Source: Coptodactyla brooksi (taxonomy: Eukaryota > Arthropoda > Insecta > Coleoptera > Scarabaeidae). Taken from it: 35,166 nt of DNA. Below, piece by piece: positions 1 through 9,472 of the stretch (positions within the stretch are counted from its first letter, which is position 1; each line of letters starts with the position of its first letter). Both the position numbers and the translations under genes were made by a program. The stretch covers positions 1 to 35,166 of the forward strand of contig JAWQRM010000048.1 of assembly GCA_033557675.1 (NCBI GenBank), in the 5' to 3' direction. The notes under the pieces are model-generated. The model saw only the letters and a list, made by a program, of their open reading frames with translations. It was not told the DNA's origin and searched no databases.

Positions 1-380
1 ATAATAGGCCATCGATTGGTTTTTCTTTTGCAAGTATATGCTGCAATACTTTGATCTAACATGTCAATTGTGAAATCCTTGGTAAAATAAAAAGTAGAAC
101 TATGTATTTCTTTACCTATTGTAAGCACGGGAAGTTCGGGTTTATTTTTTCTAACCGTTCCTAACATTGTAAGTTGTCTTTTAAGATGCATTTCACCTAA
201 TGTTTTGGACGTGAAGAGTTTACGTGTTAGGTCTAAGACTACTCGCATCCCTTGATTTTTTTCTGGTGCTTCACCCGGACATTTTCCCGTATAAACTTGA
301 ACTTTCATGGCACAGGAACTACCACTGTCACAAAGAGTCCATATTTTGAAGCCATATTTTGCTGGCTTACATAATACCTC
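1..380 (-). pseudogene. piggyBac transposase, C-terminal half, broken (copy 1)
   Basis: Read on the minus strand, this encodes the DDE core and C-terminal part of a piggyBac transposase (DDE_Tnp_1_7 type), the enzyme that excises and inserts its element at TTAA. Visible motifs are KPAKYGFKIWTLCDSG, VQVYTGKCPGEAPE, LKRQLTMLGTVRKNKPELP and DQSIAAYTCKRKTNRWPI. They match the second copy at 23470-24000 nearly base for base. Two internal deletions are visible. The block holding the second catalytic Asp (VTCDKF in copy 2) is missing between DLTRK and LFTSK. The reading then jumps from FTKDFTI straight to DMLDQS, losing the segment around the third catalytic Asp. The copy runs off the left edge, so its 3' terminal repeat is not seen. 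It cannot encode active enzyme. Confidence 0.88.
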
Positions 381-845
381 GTTTAGATTTGTCAGAAAAC
401 CCCTTTAACTGCGTTAGACAAAAATAGTAATCCACAGCATAATTAGATGGCTCAGTCCATATCATTGGCGTACCAAATTGCATTTTTTAAATTCTTCGCT
501 TGTACCAACCATTCAGATTTGTATAACTCGTCAATCAGCATACTTTAGGAATGCATGACTTACCTTGATTTCTTACAACACGATTAAAATAAGCTAAATA
601 ACACTGTTTGATTAAGAGATTGGCTTTTTTTTCGATTTTGGAGTAAATTTGCCACAAATACAAAAAAATAAATCAGGACTGTTAACACACACACGCGACA
701 TTTTAAAGATAGCCTATTAAACTGACGCATACACTATATTTTGTTTGCAATACAATTATATTTTGGGACTACCCGTACTTTAACAATCGAACATACGTAA
801 AAAATTAAAACGTCATATATCTCCGCTTCCAGATGTGATACCAAA
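381..845 (-). pseudogene. fragment of a Cys-rich multicopy arthropod protein family inside piggyBac copy 1
   Basis: The minus strand from an ATG at 701-699 reads MSRVCVNSPDLFFCICGKFT, later GTPMIWTEPSNY and a YFC motif. This resembles a protein family seen in many copies in arthropod and some cnidarian genomes, recalled by its pattern: NSPD..C.ICG near the N-terminus, then GDQDK-like, a C..C pair, F..PM.W.EP.NH and D.YFC. The paired cysteines suggest metal binding; the function is unknown to me. Several frameshifts and stops break it. It occupies exactly the space where copy 2 of piggyBac carries the middle of its transposase (between about 22990 and 23470). It is therefore an insertion plus deletion, or a chimeric element. 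Bases 702-845 upstream of the ATG are probably part of the same insert. Confidence 0.55.
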
Positions 846-849
846 ATAG

Positions 850-1067
850 AATGCCTACAGATGTTCGTCCACTTTGGGGGAAAGGTCTTTTGACTGTACT
901 ACCTGCACAGGAACCACAGTATTTGTTTGCACTACATCATTACATTCGGTTTTCTCATCGTAGGTGTCATCGCTGGTATGATTTTCAACCTCAGAAGTAT
1001 CTTCATCGTCGGATGCATTTGCATCTATCTCTGCTATTTCTTCATCAAATAGAAATCGCCTCGCCAT
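850..1067 (-). pseudogene. piggyBac transposase N-terminus, truncated (copy 1)
   Basis: A 70-codon minus-strand frame starts MARRFLFDEEIAEIDANASD. It is the acidic N-terminal region of the same piggyBac family as 22769 onward, which starts MARRFLYDEETAEIEANASD. Start choice is supported by both copies sharing this ATG and the sequence upstream of it. The frame stops after KVDEHL, where the two copies stop matching and the foreign insert begins. Such acidic Ser/Asp-rich N-termini are normal for piggyBac transposases and precede the catalytic core. Confidence 0.85.
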
Positions 1068-1512
1068 TATTTATGATGAAGCTTATTCAACACTGCATAT
1101 AAAAAAATGAAGTGCGCTGTCCGTGTTCCCTATTTATATGATACATATATTAGTATGCACTCACAGATATGCGTAGACTTGCATATTCGACCAGTATGAA
1201 TGCATAATCTTGTTGGTTGCTATATAGTTATAATATATTTATGGTATTCTTATAAATAAGTTTAAAAGTAACATTACATAACGTCAAATAAATCTAAATA
1301 GTTTTGGTTCATAATGACCCGACCGTTATATACGTAACAATCTTGTTTAAAAATGTTAATGATAATTTCTTGTAAAAACTATTCGGCAATATTATACTTT
1401 ACGCACCAGCAAACAAAGTCACAGCATCTTGTAAACAAGTAATGAATGATAACAAAGTTATAAAATCTGAAAATCCGTTTAGCGTCATATTGACCCGAGG
1501 AGCAGAGCAGGG
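1068..1512 (-). mobile_element. piggyBac copy 1, 5' untranslated region and terminal repeat
   Basis: Read on the minus strand this matches the 5' flank of piggyBac copy 2 in the same order: terminal CCCTGCTCTG, then TGCTGGTGCG, TTTTTACAAGAAATTAT, GGGTCATTATGAACC, and finally the start codon. The outer end is the CCCTG at 1512-1508. It is flanked by TTAT rather than TTAA at 1513-1516, so the target site has mutated or the end was rearranged. Compared with copy 2 it has extra sequence after the first 25 bases, including GTCAATATGACGC. Confidence 0.8.
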
Positions 1513-1594
1513 TTATATCCATGAAGGTAATTTTATAAATTAAACTAATAAATAAACTAAGTCCATAAGTCTCCATTACTGGAGTTACAACCCT

Positions 1595-1835
1595 GTTCGG
1601 GTTCCTGGTTTCTTCTTAGATTCGACGCAATTCTATACGGTCTCTTGCTGCTCTTCTCTATTCACGAAATTGGAGGGTACGGGTGTCTTTCTTTACCTTC
1701 TCCGTCCATCGTGATTTAGGTCACCCTCGTTTTTGTCTGCCTTCAGATTTATAATCTGTGCGCTTTTAGGGATTTGCTGGTCATCCATTTTTATTAGGTG
1801 TCTTGCCCAGCGTAACCTTTTGATTTAGTTGAGGT
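1595..1835 (-). pseudogene. non-LTR retrotransposon (LINE) C-terminal fragment
   Basis: The minus strand reads RLRWARHLIKMDDQQIPK followed by a basic tail. This resembles the familiar LRWAGHV.RM.D.R.PK segment near the C-terminus of LINE reverse transcriptases, which is usually followed by a Lys/Arg/Gly stretch and DEVKKD. The frame is broken and only about 80 codons remain. It directly abuts a mariner fragment, so one probably inserted into the other. Confidence 0.6.
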
Positions 1836-1849
1836 TTTTTTGGTTTCTG

Positions 1850-2170
1850 CACAGCTGCGTAAAGCTCGAAATCTAAACTTATTTAATTCGCTATTGCTGT
1901 TTTGATGGTAAACGCACATAAAAGTTAATTTAATACCTTTGCAATTCCACCACAGAGACAGCATGATCTTAAGTTAGAAACCTCTTCAAAAATATGTCAT
2001 TTTCTTGACATTTGTTCCGAAAATTGCAATTGAATATGCGATTGGTAGCAAGTTTGGGTCGGTCAATTTATGTGATGGCAATCGGATTTTGATCGAAGAT
2101 GGCCTTAAAAGCACTTGAATCCATCTCGGTCAGATGACCAGAGTCGTGCAGTTTTAGTCTCAAATTATCC
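1850..2170 (-). pseudogene. mariner transposase, heavily decayed fragments
   Basis: Two tracts on the minus strand carry mariner hallmarks. At about 2165-2060, LKLHDSGHLTEMDSSAFKAI resembles the second helix-turn-helix and linker (RSGRPTE.D...L.A...). At about 1970-1865, KIMLSLWWNCKGI and NSNSELNK match the catalytic block K.MLS.WWDWKG...INSE.YC. The sequence between them is short, so an internal deletion joins the DNA-binding and catalytic parts. Frames change several times. The 3' end is cut by the LINE fragment. Confidence 0.55.
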
Positions 2171-2199
2171 AGCCTCCTAATATGATAATTACTTAAAAT

Positions 2200-2840
2200 G
2201 TACGCCTCTGAATTTGATAAGAATTATTTTTTATTTATTTTTTGTTTATTTTTTAAATATCAACAATCCATATTCAAGTGTTTCAGGGTATATTTTAATT
2301 GAATTCTTTTTTAGAATTACCCAATGAATGTCCTTCTTAAGTATTGGAACGTAATCAGGGACAACAGTGTATACTTGCTTATTTCAATATATGTAGTAGG
2401 GTTTGGATAATTTACAAAATGAACTTAAAAAGCAAAAACAAATAATATACTGGAGGCAAGAGAACATATGAGTTGAACATATGAAAAATATATTTTATAA
2501 AATCGAATAAACGTAACCTAGAGGACACAATACTTTTACGCAAATATAAGAAGCGATAAAAAATGGAAGAGGAATGATAAGCAAAATCATTTTTCATCAA
2601 GTTTTTTGAGAAAACTTTTCAAATTATTTGTACACTTATGAATTGCTGCAATATTTTCCGTGAACATTTCGTTTAGTTGATAGGTAATTAATACGTGATT
2701 TTTATAAATAGGAAAATATATTAATTTTCAAATTAATCTTTTCAACTAATGAATTAAGTATTTTCAAATTAATATGTTTTAAATTAATAAATTAACTCTT
2801 ATAAATGAATAGAAAATAGGTAATTCTTTACTTCTTATTG
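2200..2840. other. AT-rich spacer, nothing recognised
   Basis: Very AT-rich sequence with T-runs near 2220-2260 and repeated ATTAATTT-like motifs near 2700-2800. The short frames here look like chance. I see no gene, element end or RNA. Confidence 0.6.
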
Positions 2841-2854
2841 AAACAAGAAGTATA

Positions 2855-2902
2855 TAAGTTGACCATCGAGCAGGATTGGAACCTGCGGCTTCTAAGGAGA
2901 CG
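2855..2902 (-). repeat. tRNA-derived fragment (T-arm-like), possible SINE piece
   Basis: On the minus strand a perfect 5-bp stem encloses a 7-base loop: GCAGG TTCCAAT CCTGC. This looks like a tRNA T-arm and Pol III B box. I could not find a matching acceptor stem or D-arm upstream, so it is not a functional tRNA. A SINE head or tRNA pseudogene is possible, because it directly borders a dispersed repeat (2908 onward). Confidence 0.3.
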
Positions 2903-2907
2903 TGGCG

Positions 2908-3115
2908 CGATATACTTGTTTAGCGAGCGTTAGGAGTGCAGTGTTTGGGGTTTCGAACGAAGACAAACAAGAGGATGATTTTGTGAAGGGTTGGAAGAGA
3001 CTTTTGAGAATACCTATATACCATTTTGCACTATTCATCCTTCGTTATAAGGAAACGCGACAGGGTTTCCAACGAGGAGAAACAGGAGCATGCTTTTTTC
3101 AGGAGCAATAATTTC
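2908..3115 (+). repeat. dispersed repeat A, copy 1 (with internal half-repeat)
   Basis: Bases 2908-2990 match the reverse complement of 16985-17070 in order: ATATAC(T/C)(T/C)GTTTA, then GTGC(A/T)G, GGGT(T/C)TCGAAC, and AAACAAGAG(G/A)ATGATTTT. A second, weaker copy of the core lies at about 3060-3100 (GGGTTTCCAACGAGGAGAAACAGGAG). I do not recognise the family. The 69-codon frame through it has no recognisable domain and is not called as a gene. Confidence 0.6.
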
Positions 3116-3119
3116 TGTT

Positions 3120-3590
3120 TAAATTTGTTTTTGTCTGCGTTGATGTTACAAAATGTTTCCGGGGGATGTTACAAAATACTAACAATTTTGTAACTTTTTA
3201 TCAATTATTCATGCCAAAGTATTCCTGTAAGACATGATATGTATTCAAAAGTACAAAATTAATAGAAAAAATTCAAAGTATTAGCTTGGAAAACATCCAA
3301 TGAAACAGTATAATGAAAATAATGCACATTTCGGTAAAAGAAGAATATTATAGAAATGTTTAGAAAACGAAGAAAACTAACAAATACCTTAACCATAACA
3401 ACACTATTTTGAATGTCGACATGTGTTTCGGTTTATCTAATAAATTCTCCTTCTCGAGGAGAATAAAAACAGAAACCGTGTGCAATTGCTTTTTAATACT
3501 GTTCAAATTGGTTACAAGAATTGGGTTTTAATTACCTTGTCTTGTTTTTACCTACTAGGTCAAAAGTATTAACCCAGATATAGGGCTAGG
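3120..3590. other. spacer without recognised features
   Basis: AT-rich sequence. A GATGTTACAAAAT motif is repeated at about 3142 and 3167. No coding or mobile-element signature was recognised. Confidence 0.55.
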
Positions 3591-3680
3591 GTTGTTATTA
3601 CGTATTTTATTTTTATTTTTAAAAATTTGTATGCTTTTCGCTCCGTCAAGTTCACTAATTGGCGGAGTCAATTAACTTGT

Positions 3681-3839
3681 TTAGTGAATTTTATCATCTA
3701 TCCTAAGATTTAGAGTTATCATGTGGGCAGCTATGCTAGACTTCTCTGGTTTATTATATATAAAGTGAGCTAAGTGCTCTTTATAGCCAATTTTACGTAT
3801 TTGTCCGATGTAACTTTTATCGCAATTTATGCAATTTAT
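3681..3839 (-). pseudogene. Penelope-like element, GIY-YIG endonuclease fragment
   Basis: An uninterrupted minus-strand frame of about 52 codons reads INCINCDKSYIGQIRK, then YKEHLAHFIYNKPEKSSIAA. This is the start of a GIY-YIG endonuclease as found at the C-terminus of Penelope-like retroelements: a C..CD zinc-like motif, then YIGQT.R, then a KEH...HF block. In the family this domain nicks target DNA for insertion. The usual reverse transcriptase was not found upstream (above 3840), and the frame ends at a stop soon after IDDKIH. It is a 5'-truncated relic. Confidence 0.75.
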
Positions 3840-3859
3840 TTTATAAATAAATCAATAAG

Positions 3860-4165
3860 TTGCAACAAATAAGTCAAAACAATGTTGTTGTGGTTAAGTA
3901 TTTGTTTTTCTTAGTGACAAAGACACAAGAGGGAAAGAAAAGTTTATGTATAAATATAGCTTCTACTGTGAAATTTCCTAGAATTACCTAAGAAATAAAA
4001 CAGCTGTTTTATCCAATTTTCTTAATTTTGATAAACAATGAAAACAAAATTCATACGAAGAGAGTTTTAGGTAATTGCAAGTGGGTAGGTAACAATAACT
4101 AGATTTTGGTTATTGCTGTGGAAATGCAAACTTAGATTTTACTCTTTCACAGTTAATATGGCGTT
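3860..4165. other. spacer, nothing recognised
   Basis: AT-rich sequence next to the Penelope fragment. It may include more of the same element, but I see no conserved motif. Confidence 0.5.
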
Positions 4166-4168
4166 ATT

Positions 4169-4302
4169 GTTACTTAAGTACAAACATTTCGCCACTCTTT
4201 GCTGATGGCATCTTCAGTATGGGTGAGTTGTCGGCGAGCAAGCATCGATCCGCACTGAAGATACCATTTGAATAAAATGGCGAAACGTTGCACTTAAGCA
4301 AC
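4169..4302. repeat. imperfect inverted repeat with CTGAAGAT / GCGAAACGT motifs
   Basis: Arm 1 (4169-4222) begins GTTACTTAAGTACAAACATT and continues TCGCCAC...GGCATCTTCAGT. Arm 2 (4253-4302), read in reverse, begins GTTGCTTAAGTGCAACGTTT and continues CGCCATT...GGTATCTTCAGTG. The arms pair over roughly 50 bases with a loop of about 30. A CTGAAGAT...GGCGAAACGT string is commonly seen near the ends of Penelope-type and related retroelements. That makes head-to-head element ends a reasonable guess. Confidence 0.5.
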
Positions 4303-4309
4303 AACCACG

Positions 4310-5400
4310 GAGTAATAGTCCAGAGACAGTGAAATCTGAGGCAGACTTATTTCGTTTTAACGTGGGCTTTGATATCATTAGATAAGTATTTGCTTTTCTT
4401 CTTTCAATACTGTACGGGTTGCCACACTTATAGCAATCAATTACGCACATAGGTCACTTGAAAAGTGTGTAAGATTATGTTTCTGGGTGTGCTGTTTTCT
4501 TAAACAATTTATAATAAAAGCTGCATTATGGCTGCCAAGAAATACTTGTAATAATAATCGATACCAACCGTCCCTTTCAGTTTTTGTATCGGAAACTATT
4601 TATAGCCGAAATAGAAATAAATAGCGCCGGAAATAAACATGTTCGCAATTGTTAAAATGATATTTGCGTGGTAGACACTATCAGGATAGGATTACAGTTT
4701 GTAACTGGTTTATAGAAAAGTGCAATGTAGGCATATATTTTCTGTGTAAGACTTTCGTTTTATAAGCTACGGTATGTTGCATCTAAAAAACATGCACTAG
4801 TAGGATCAAAAAAATCAACATTATTTTAAAGAAACAATATTTCAAGTTAGTATCTCCTGTAAAGTGTGGTTAAACGTATTTTTGAAACGTTATTTAATTG
4901 TATTTGATACCAAAAAAAAAGTTCAATATATTATACCTTTTGTTATATATCAATAATGCCGTACAGGTAAGAATAAATACTCAAGCAACAAATATCTTAC
5001 GAATTACTTACGAACATATGGGGGATCGTTACGCTGAGAGGAAGTGGACGAATAAAATAGTTAACGGTTAATAATAGTTGCACGAAGTCTCGCTCCATGG
5101 ATGCTCCGATTTTTTGGCAGACTTCTAGAATGTCTTGTTGACATCAAAAGAAGCAAACAAAACTAATTCTAAGTTGGAATTCATAGGTCAATTAATACGA
5201 GACAGATAAAGAAGAAGTCGTCGCGTGTAACGCGTAAAAGCTTCACAAGTTCTGTTCAAAGCAAAGAAAAATTTCTCATTTTTACTCTCGTTTATTCTTT
5301 CTTTTTGTCGGTACTACTACCCAATTCAATTTGGTTCTAAAAGCGTAGATTTCACGTAACCTTGGTGTGAATAAGCATTTGGATAACATCAGCATTCAAG
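4310..5400. other. spacer without recognised genes
   Basis: About 1.1 kb of AT-rich sequence. The 78-codon minus-strand frame overlapping 4214-4450 covers the inverted repeat and has no known domain. I find no element ends or RNA genes. Confidence 0.5.
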
Positions 5401-6020
5401 ATAGAATGCACCAAAGCGAATTATAGATATATTTTGCTTTATTATTAAAAATATAGTACACGAGATGCAGAGGCTCATAGAGAAATATGCAACGTATATG
5501 AAAAAGATGTGATAAGGCATTAACTAAATTGATTTACCAAATTTCGTTAGGGAAACTTCGAGTTGGAACAGACCAGAATGAATTTATGAAAACTAGCATA
5601 TTCATCAGCGATTTGTTGATAATGTCAAGAAATTAATCAGTTGTTGAAACGATTGGTTATACAAGCTAGGAACGTCATCATCCATGATAATGTAGTGCGT
5701 AAAAGATCATGATGGTATACTAGCACGCCGCTATAATCATCCTCAGGCAGGACTGCATCCTCAGAAGTTCATGTTCACGCTGTGGTTGGATTATAAAGGT
5801 GTTACTTTTTACGAGACATTGTCTTCATGCAGGATGATTGACTCAAAGGTATACCACTCGCAGTTAACAAAGTTGGAGTCAACAATGCGCACAAAATATC
5901 CAGAATTGGTGAATCTCAAAGGAGTCATCTTTCACCATGACAACGTCAGACTTTTAGGAACGCGACAAAACGAAGTTTGTGGAAAGATCGCAAGAGGCCA
6001 TAGAAAACGATGGTCATAGA
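5400..6020 (+). pseudogene. mariner transposase, C-terminally truncated
   Basis: Plus-strand mariner relic. The N-terminal HTH region is visible as RDAEAHREICNVYEKDVI (about 5467-5520). The catalytic part is an open stretch from about 5730: GLHPQKFMFTLWLDYKGVTF, DSKVYHSQLTKL and YPELVNLKGVIFHHDN. The second catalytic Asp of the mariner DD34D triad is the D of HHDN (about 5939-5941). After HHDNVR the homology stops, so the third Asp and the C-terminus are absent. The region between HTH and catalytic domain has stops and lacks a recognisable first-Asp (GDE) motif. No terminal repeats were found. Confidence 0.75.
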
Positions 6021-6067
6021 AGTCATAGAAATATATCATATCGCAAGAGGTCATAGAAATATATCAT
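5985..6067 (+). repeat. short local duplication at the mariner break point
   Basis: The 18-base string GTCATAGAAATATATCAT occurs at 6022-6039 and again at 6050-6067. A related CGCAAGAGG(C/T)CATAGAAA occurs at about 5989 and 6042. These copies sit exactly where mariner homology is lost. Confidence 0.7.
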
Positions 6068-6069
6068 GG

Positions 6070-6400
6070 ATTGAAATTAATATTGTGTACTAAATAAACG
6101 CGTGGAGAATGCAAAACCCAAATTCATTCGTCAGAACAGGATGGAAACCCAAAACCGTCAAATAAACTGTGTTTTATTCCACCCCGAAAAAAAAAAGAAC
6201 TTATTTGCTAAAATTAATATATTGGCAAATGTTGTGGTGGAGTTAGTAACTAAGATGCGAATGATACAGTATGGCATATGTTGCCGATATTTTCGATTAA
6301 TTTTATAGTCTACAGTTTACCAGTAACTATTTTCAACTTTTATCAGTAATTATTTTAATTATTCTCTCAACTTTGACTACATCGACCACACGTGATTCGA
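6070..6400. other. spacer, no supported gene
   Basis: A 68-codon frame at 6102-6308 is rich in Lys/Asn and shows no domain; I regard it as chance. Nothing else was seen. Confidence 0.5.
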
Positions 6401-6409
6401 TTCAGTTTC

Positions 6410-6733
6410 AAGGTTTCAAAGTTTGTATGATACCATTGTATACGTCATGCCAATAATAACATTGATCATAATGGCCCATTACATTAGTAGCTTCATCTGC
6501 AGAAATAACTGTGCAATTATTTTAACCATTGGATATTATTTCATCCACATTACATCTATTATTCTTTTTTAATGTTGTTCCCTTTGTAACATATCTATTT
6601 GAAGATTTTCATAGACATTTTCTAATGTGCGTTTAACGTAGTTCTCAATTCGATAATCAAGGGACATAATAATATCCGCATAAAACCCTTAATAATATTA
6701 ACGTGGACGCGAATGTGCGACCATTATAAACAA
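6410..6733 (-). pseudogene. unidentified coding-like remnant
   Basis: The minus strand has two coherent protein-like tracts in neighbouring frames. One contains SLDYRIENYVKRTLENVYEN (about 6665-6600), continuing to MLQREQ. After a frame change come NNCTVISADEATNVMGHYDQ and CYYWHDVYN (down to about 6415). The composition looks like real protein (helical, mixed charge, paired Cys), unlike the surrounding chance frames. I do not recognise the family. A retroelement envelope or a viral-derived gene was considered but no diagnostic motif was found. Confidence 0.3.
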
Positions 6734-6779
6734 TTTCTTTGCTTTTGCATATTTAAAAATTTACATCATAAATGCTGCA

Positions 6780-7130
6780 GTGCACAGGGTAATCTTTCAA
6801 TATAGAAGAGCTTTCTCCAAAGCCAACAATACAAACGGATAAATTTGTCGAAGATCTGAGTGTTGACATTATGAACGAGTAAAAATGAAAAAGAAATAAA
6901 AAATTACAAGTAGTATGAAACAGTAAATGGCAAAACGTGATTATGCAAGTCTCTGCTCTCAACATCCATAACTGCTGTAAATAGAGTAGCGAAAGAAAGT
7001 AGGTTCAAAAATGTTTCCGTCCGATTACAACTTTCACTTGGTATAAAAATACGATTATGATAGAAACGGGACACATTTTTTTTGCGGTTGATCAAGTGTT
7101 AAAAAACGTTTTGACAGGAAATAACTTCTA
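6780..7130 (+). pseudogene. possible coding remnant, plus strand
   Basis: Two plus-strand tracts read like protein: IEELSPKPTIQTDKFVEDLS (about 6800-6870, then a stop) and PITTFTWYKNTIMIETGH (from about 7020) continuing to about 7125. No family was recognised. The two tracts are in different frames. Low confidence that this is anything beyond a fortunate open stretch. Confidence 0.2.
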
Positions 7131-7289
7131 AAGAATAAATCATCTGCGAATTTCAACGCCTAAACAATATGTTACGTGGTCAAAGCAATAAATAATATGG
7201 ATAGTCGGAAGGAAAAATTTTAACAATTTCAACATATTACGCGTACCTACCATTATGCATTATGTAATTATACTTACCAAGGTTTTCAT

Positions 7290-7620
7290 CAATTTACTTT
7301 ACAGAGTTGTATGCCATATATCAAGCAGCACTAGATACGAATTGTGCAATAAATACTAGTGCCATAAAGTTATTACAAAATATATTTACGAGCGAACCAA
7401 TTATGCAACTCATAAATGCAACGTTACAACTTGTTATAAATACAGGAAAGCAATAATTTTCCTGTGGGTTACAATTCACGTGGGAATAAGAGACAATGAA
7501 ATGTACATACTGTAACGAGGTGGTGCAAAGGGAAAAACCATTTACCTTTGTACCCATTGCCATAAATGTTGCTGGATATCTTAAAATGTTCAATATATGT
7601 ATAATGGATAATTTCTAGTA
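7290..7620 (+). pseudogene. possible exon-like remnant after a splice-acceptor-like site
   Basis: A pyrimidine-rich TTTACTTTACAG precedes an open plus-strand tract, ELYAIYQAALDTNCAINTSA and on to INTGKQ followed by a stop. Further on, in the same frame after a second stop, is MKCTYCNEVVQREKPFTFVP, with a C..C pair. The combination of acceptor-like site and protein-like composition is suggestive, but two stops interrupt it and I recognise no family. Confidence 0.25.
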
Positions 7621-7629
7621 GACATAAAA

Positions 7630-8586
7630 GATGCTCTTTATCATCTCCAAAAAAACATTTGAGCAGAACAGCGATTGAGAATGTGCGAAGATATTTAATA
7701 TATTATTTTAAATACTCTTTCCGGACGCTTTCTTTATTTCAGGATATTGAACATTTTATTTTTGTATCCATTATTCTTCATTTCATTTTATTTATTTGAC
7801 CTGCAAACAACAGTAGCATTAGTAATTGAAAAGAATTTCAATTTCGGCGTCATATTCCTGTGTTGTTTATCGCAGAATGCAAATTTATAAAATTGTTCAA
7901 GTTGGAATTTGCTGCAATTAGTTAAATGTACAAACAGATAAATAGTATAAATATATAAATATTGGGCTTTGGATTATGTAGGTCATTGTTCTGATGTTAT
8001 GATTAAAGCTCGAAGAGAATGCATTCCTGCAACGTTTGTCGGTTTGTAACCTTTGCCTTCGTAACAAATTAATAATAAAAAAAATAAAAATTAATAAACG
8101 TTACCAGATATTACCAGTTTTATACACATTCAGTGAATGTGGTTAGCGAAATGTGCAAGCAATTATTTCACTTTGTCACGCATTCCTATGATTGATATGC
8201 GTAGCGTTTCGAACGTTTTGGCTGAAGTCCCAAATAGTTCTATATTCCGGATTTTGATAGGTGTATTGTTATTGGTCAATTCTAGGAGTGTTAATCTAGG
8301 CTGGTAGAAATTTGCAAACGAAAAACATGAATTTAGCTTTAGCTAATCAATTCTAGGTATCAATTATTTCGAACTTGGACAAAGAATAAACACCTTCATA
8401 TAGAATCAGAAAAAAAATCTTTTTTCTATTTACATTTTCGGTTACAATATAATTATATGTAGCTTTAAGCTCCAATCATTGAAACTTCAATGCCTTTCAA
8501 AGATAATTTTACTTTGGAAACATCGAATGATGCACCAACGGTGCTGAACTTTCCACATCCCCAACACGTTAGCCACCGGTATTATA
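7630..8586. other. spacer, nothing recognised
   Basis: AT-rich sequence with no frame or repeat that I can assign. Confidence 0.5.
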
Positions 8587-8990
8587 TTAGGGTTAGTCAA
8601 TAAATAATGAGACAGAGGTCATTAAACCAAAAGCACGATATTTAGAAAAATAGAGACTGGCCTGAAATGTAGTTGCTGGTGTGATGAAAAGGGTTCGCGG
8701 GTTTTCACTCGCTACGTGACGGTACAGGTCACGCAAAAAATGACAAAGGAATGATAAGCCAGCGATTACCGTCCATTCGGTGCGCTTCTGAAAGCGATGC
8801 GTAATGGTGGCATCCAAAGCCAAACGGTCAGCTGCTTTTTTATATGACACGTACCGCCACCTAGCGAGTGAAAAGCGCGCGAATCCTTTTCAGCACACCA
8901 GCAACTACATTTCAGGCCACTCTTCATTTTTCTAAATACCATACTTTTGGTGTAATGGCCTCTGTCTCGTTATTTATTGACTAGCTCTAA
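8587..8990. mobile_element. foldback MITE with ~140-bp inverted repeats and TA flanks
   Basis: The left arm (8587-8725) starts TTAGGGTTAGTCAATAAATA. The right arm (8851-8990), read in reverse, starts TTAGAGCTAGTCAATAAATA. The arms stay alike to the GCGGTAC/GACGGTAC inner ends, sharing GGCCTGAAATGTAGTTGCTG and TTTTCACTCGCTA. Both outer ends abut TA (8585-8586 and 8991-8992), the target duplication of Tc1/mariner elements. The 125-bp centre is unrelated in the two arms and encodes no recognisable transposase. This is a 404-bp non-autonomous element. The 85-codon minus-strand frame across it is not a gene. Confidence 0.85.
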
Positions 8991-8992
8991 TA

Positions 8993-9470
8993 CTTACAAT
9001 ATGTATAGTTTTCAATGAATAATATCTAATATAGTATGATAACTAATAGTAAATAATACTTGGGGCGCTTATAGAGCTAACAATATGATAATTGCTAGCC
9101 TTATTAGCTCCTAAAAACCAGGAAATTTTATAAACACATTAATTTACCTCATAAAATATTGTCAATGCAACACCTAATTAATATTGCATTAATAATAATG
9201 CAATGCCTAATTAATAATATTACTTAATAATATTACAATTCCATTATATAATATTTTTGTACTTGTTTATATAATTATTTAGTGTATAATACTATACCTA
9301 ACTATAATACAAAACCTGATTAGTAAATTATATTATGTGCAACACCTCTCAATAACATTACTTCTGTCATGATTCGTTCCTATTCTGAAAAGTCTTTCAC
9401 CGCCATCCCTATTTGTTACCCCAAGTTACGTAGGAAATAGGTAACGTAAGAAATACGCGCAGAGGTAACT
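8993..9470. other. AT-rich spacer with simple TAAT-type repeats
   Basis: Strongly AT-rich, with multiple AATATTA / TTAATAAT repeats between 9140 and 9300. No gene was recognised. Confidence 0.55.
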
Positions 9471-9472
9471 TG

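Noticed and set aside
851..1102. Plus-strand 83-codon frame, with a similar frame on the minus strand at 22734-22964
   Set aside because: Both are the antisense of the conserved piggyBac N-terminus and its leader, so their likeness only reflects the shared element.
2855..2960. Functional tRNA gene
   Set aside because: Only a T-arm-like stem and B-box-like loop could be found; no matching acceptor stem, D-arm or anticodon arm.
6410..6733. Endogenous viral glycoprotein
   Set aside because: A heptad-like DYRIENYVKRTLENVYEN segment prompted the idea, but no diagnostic cysteine pattern, fusion motif or membrane anchor was seen.
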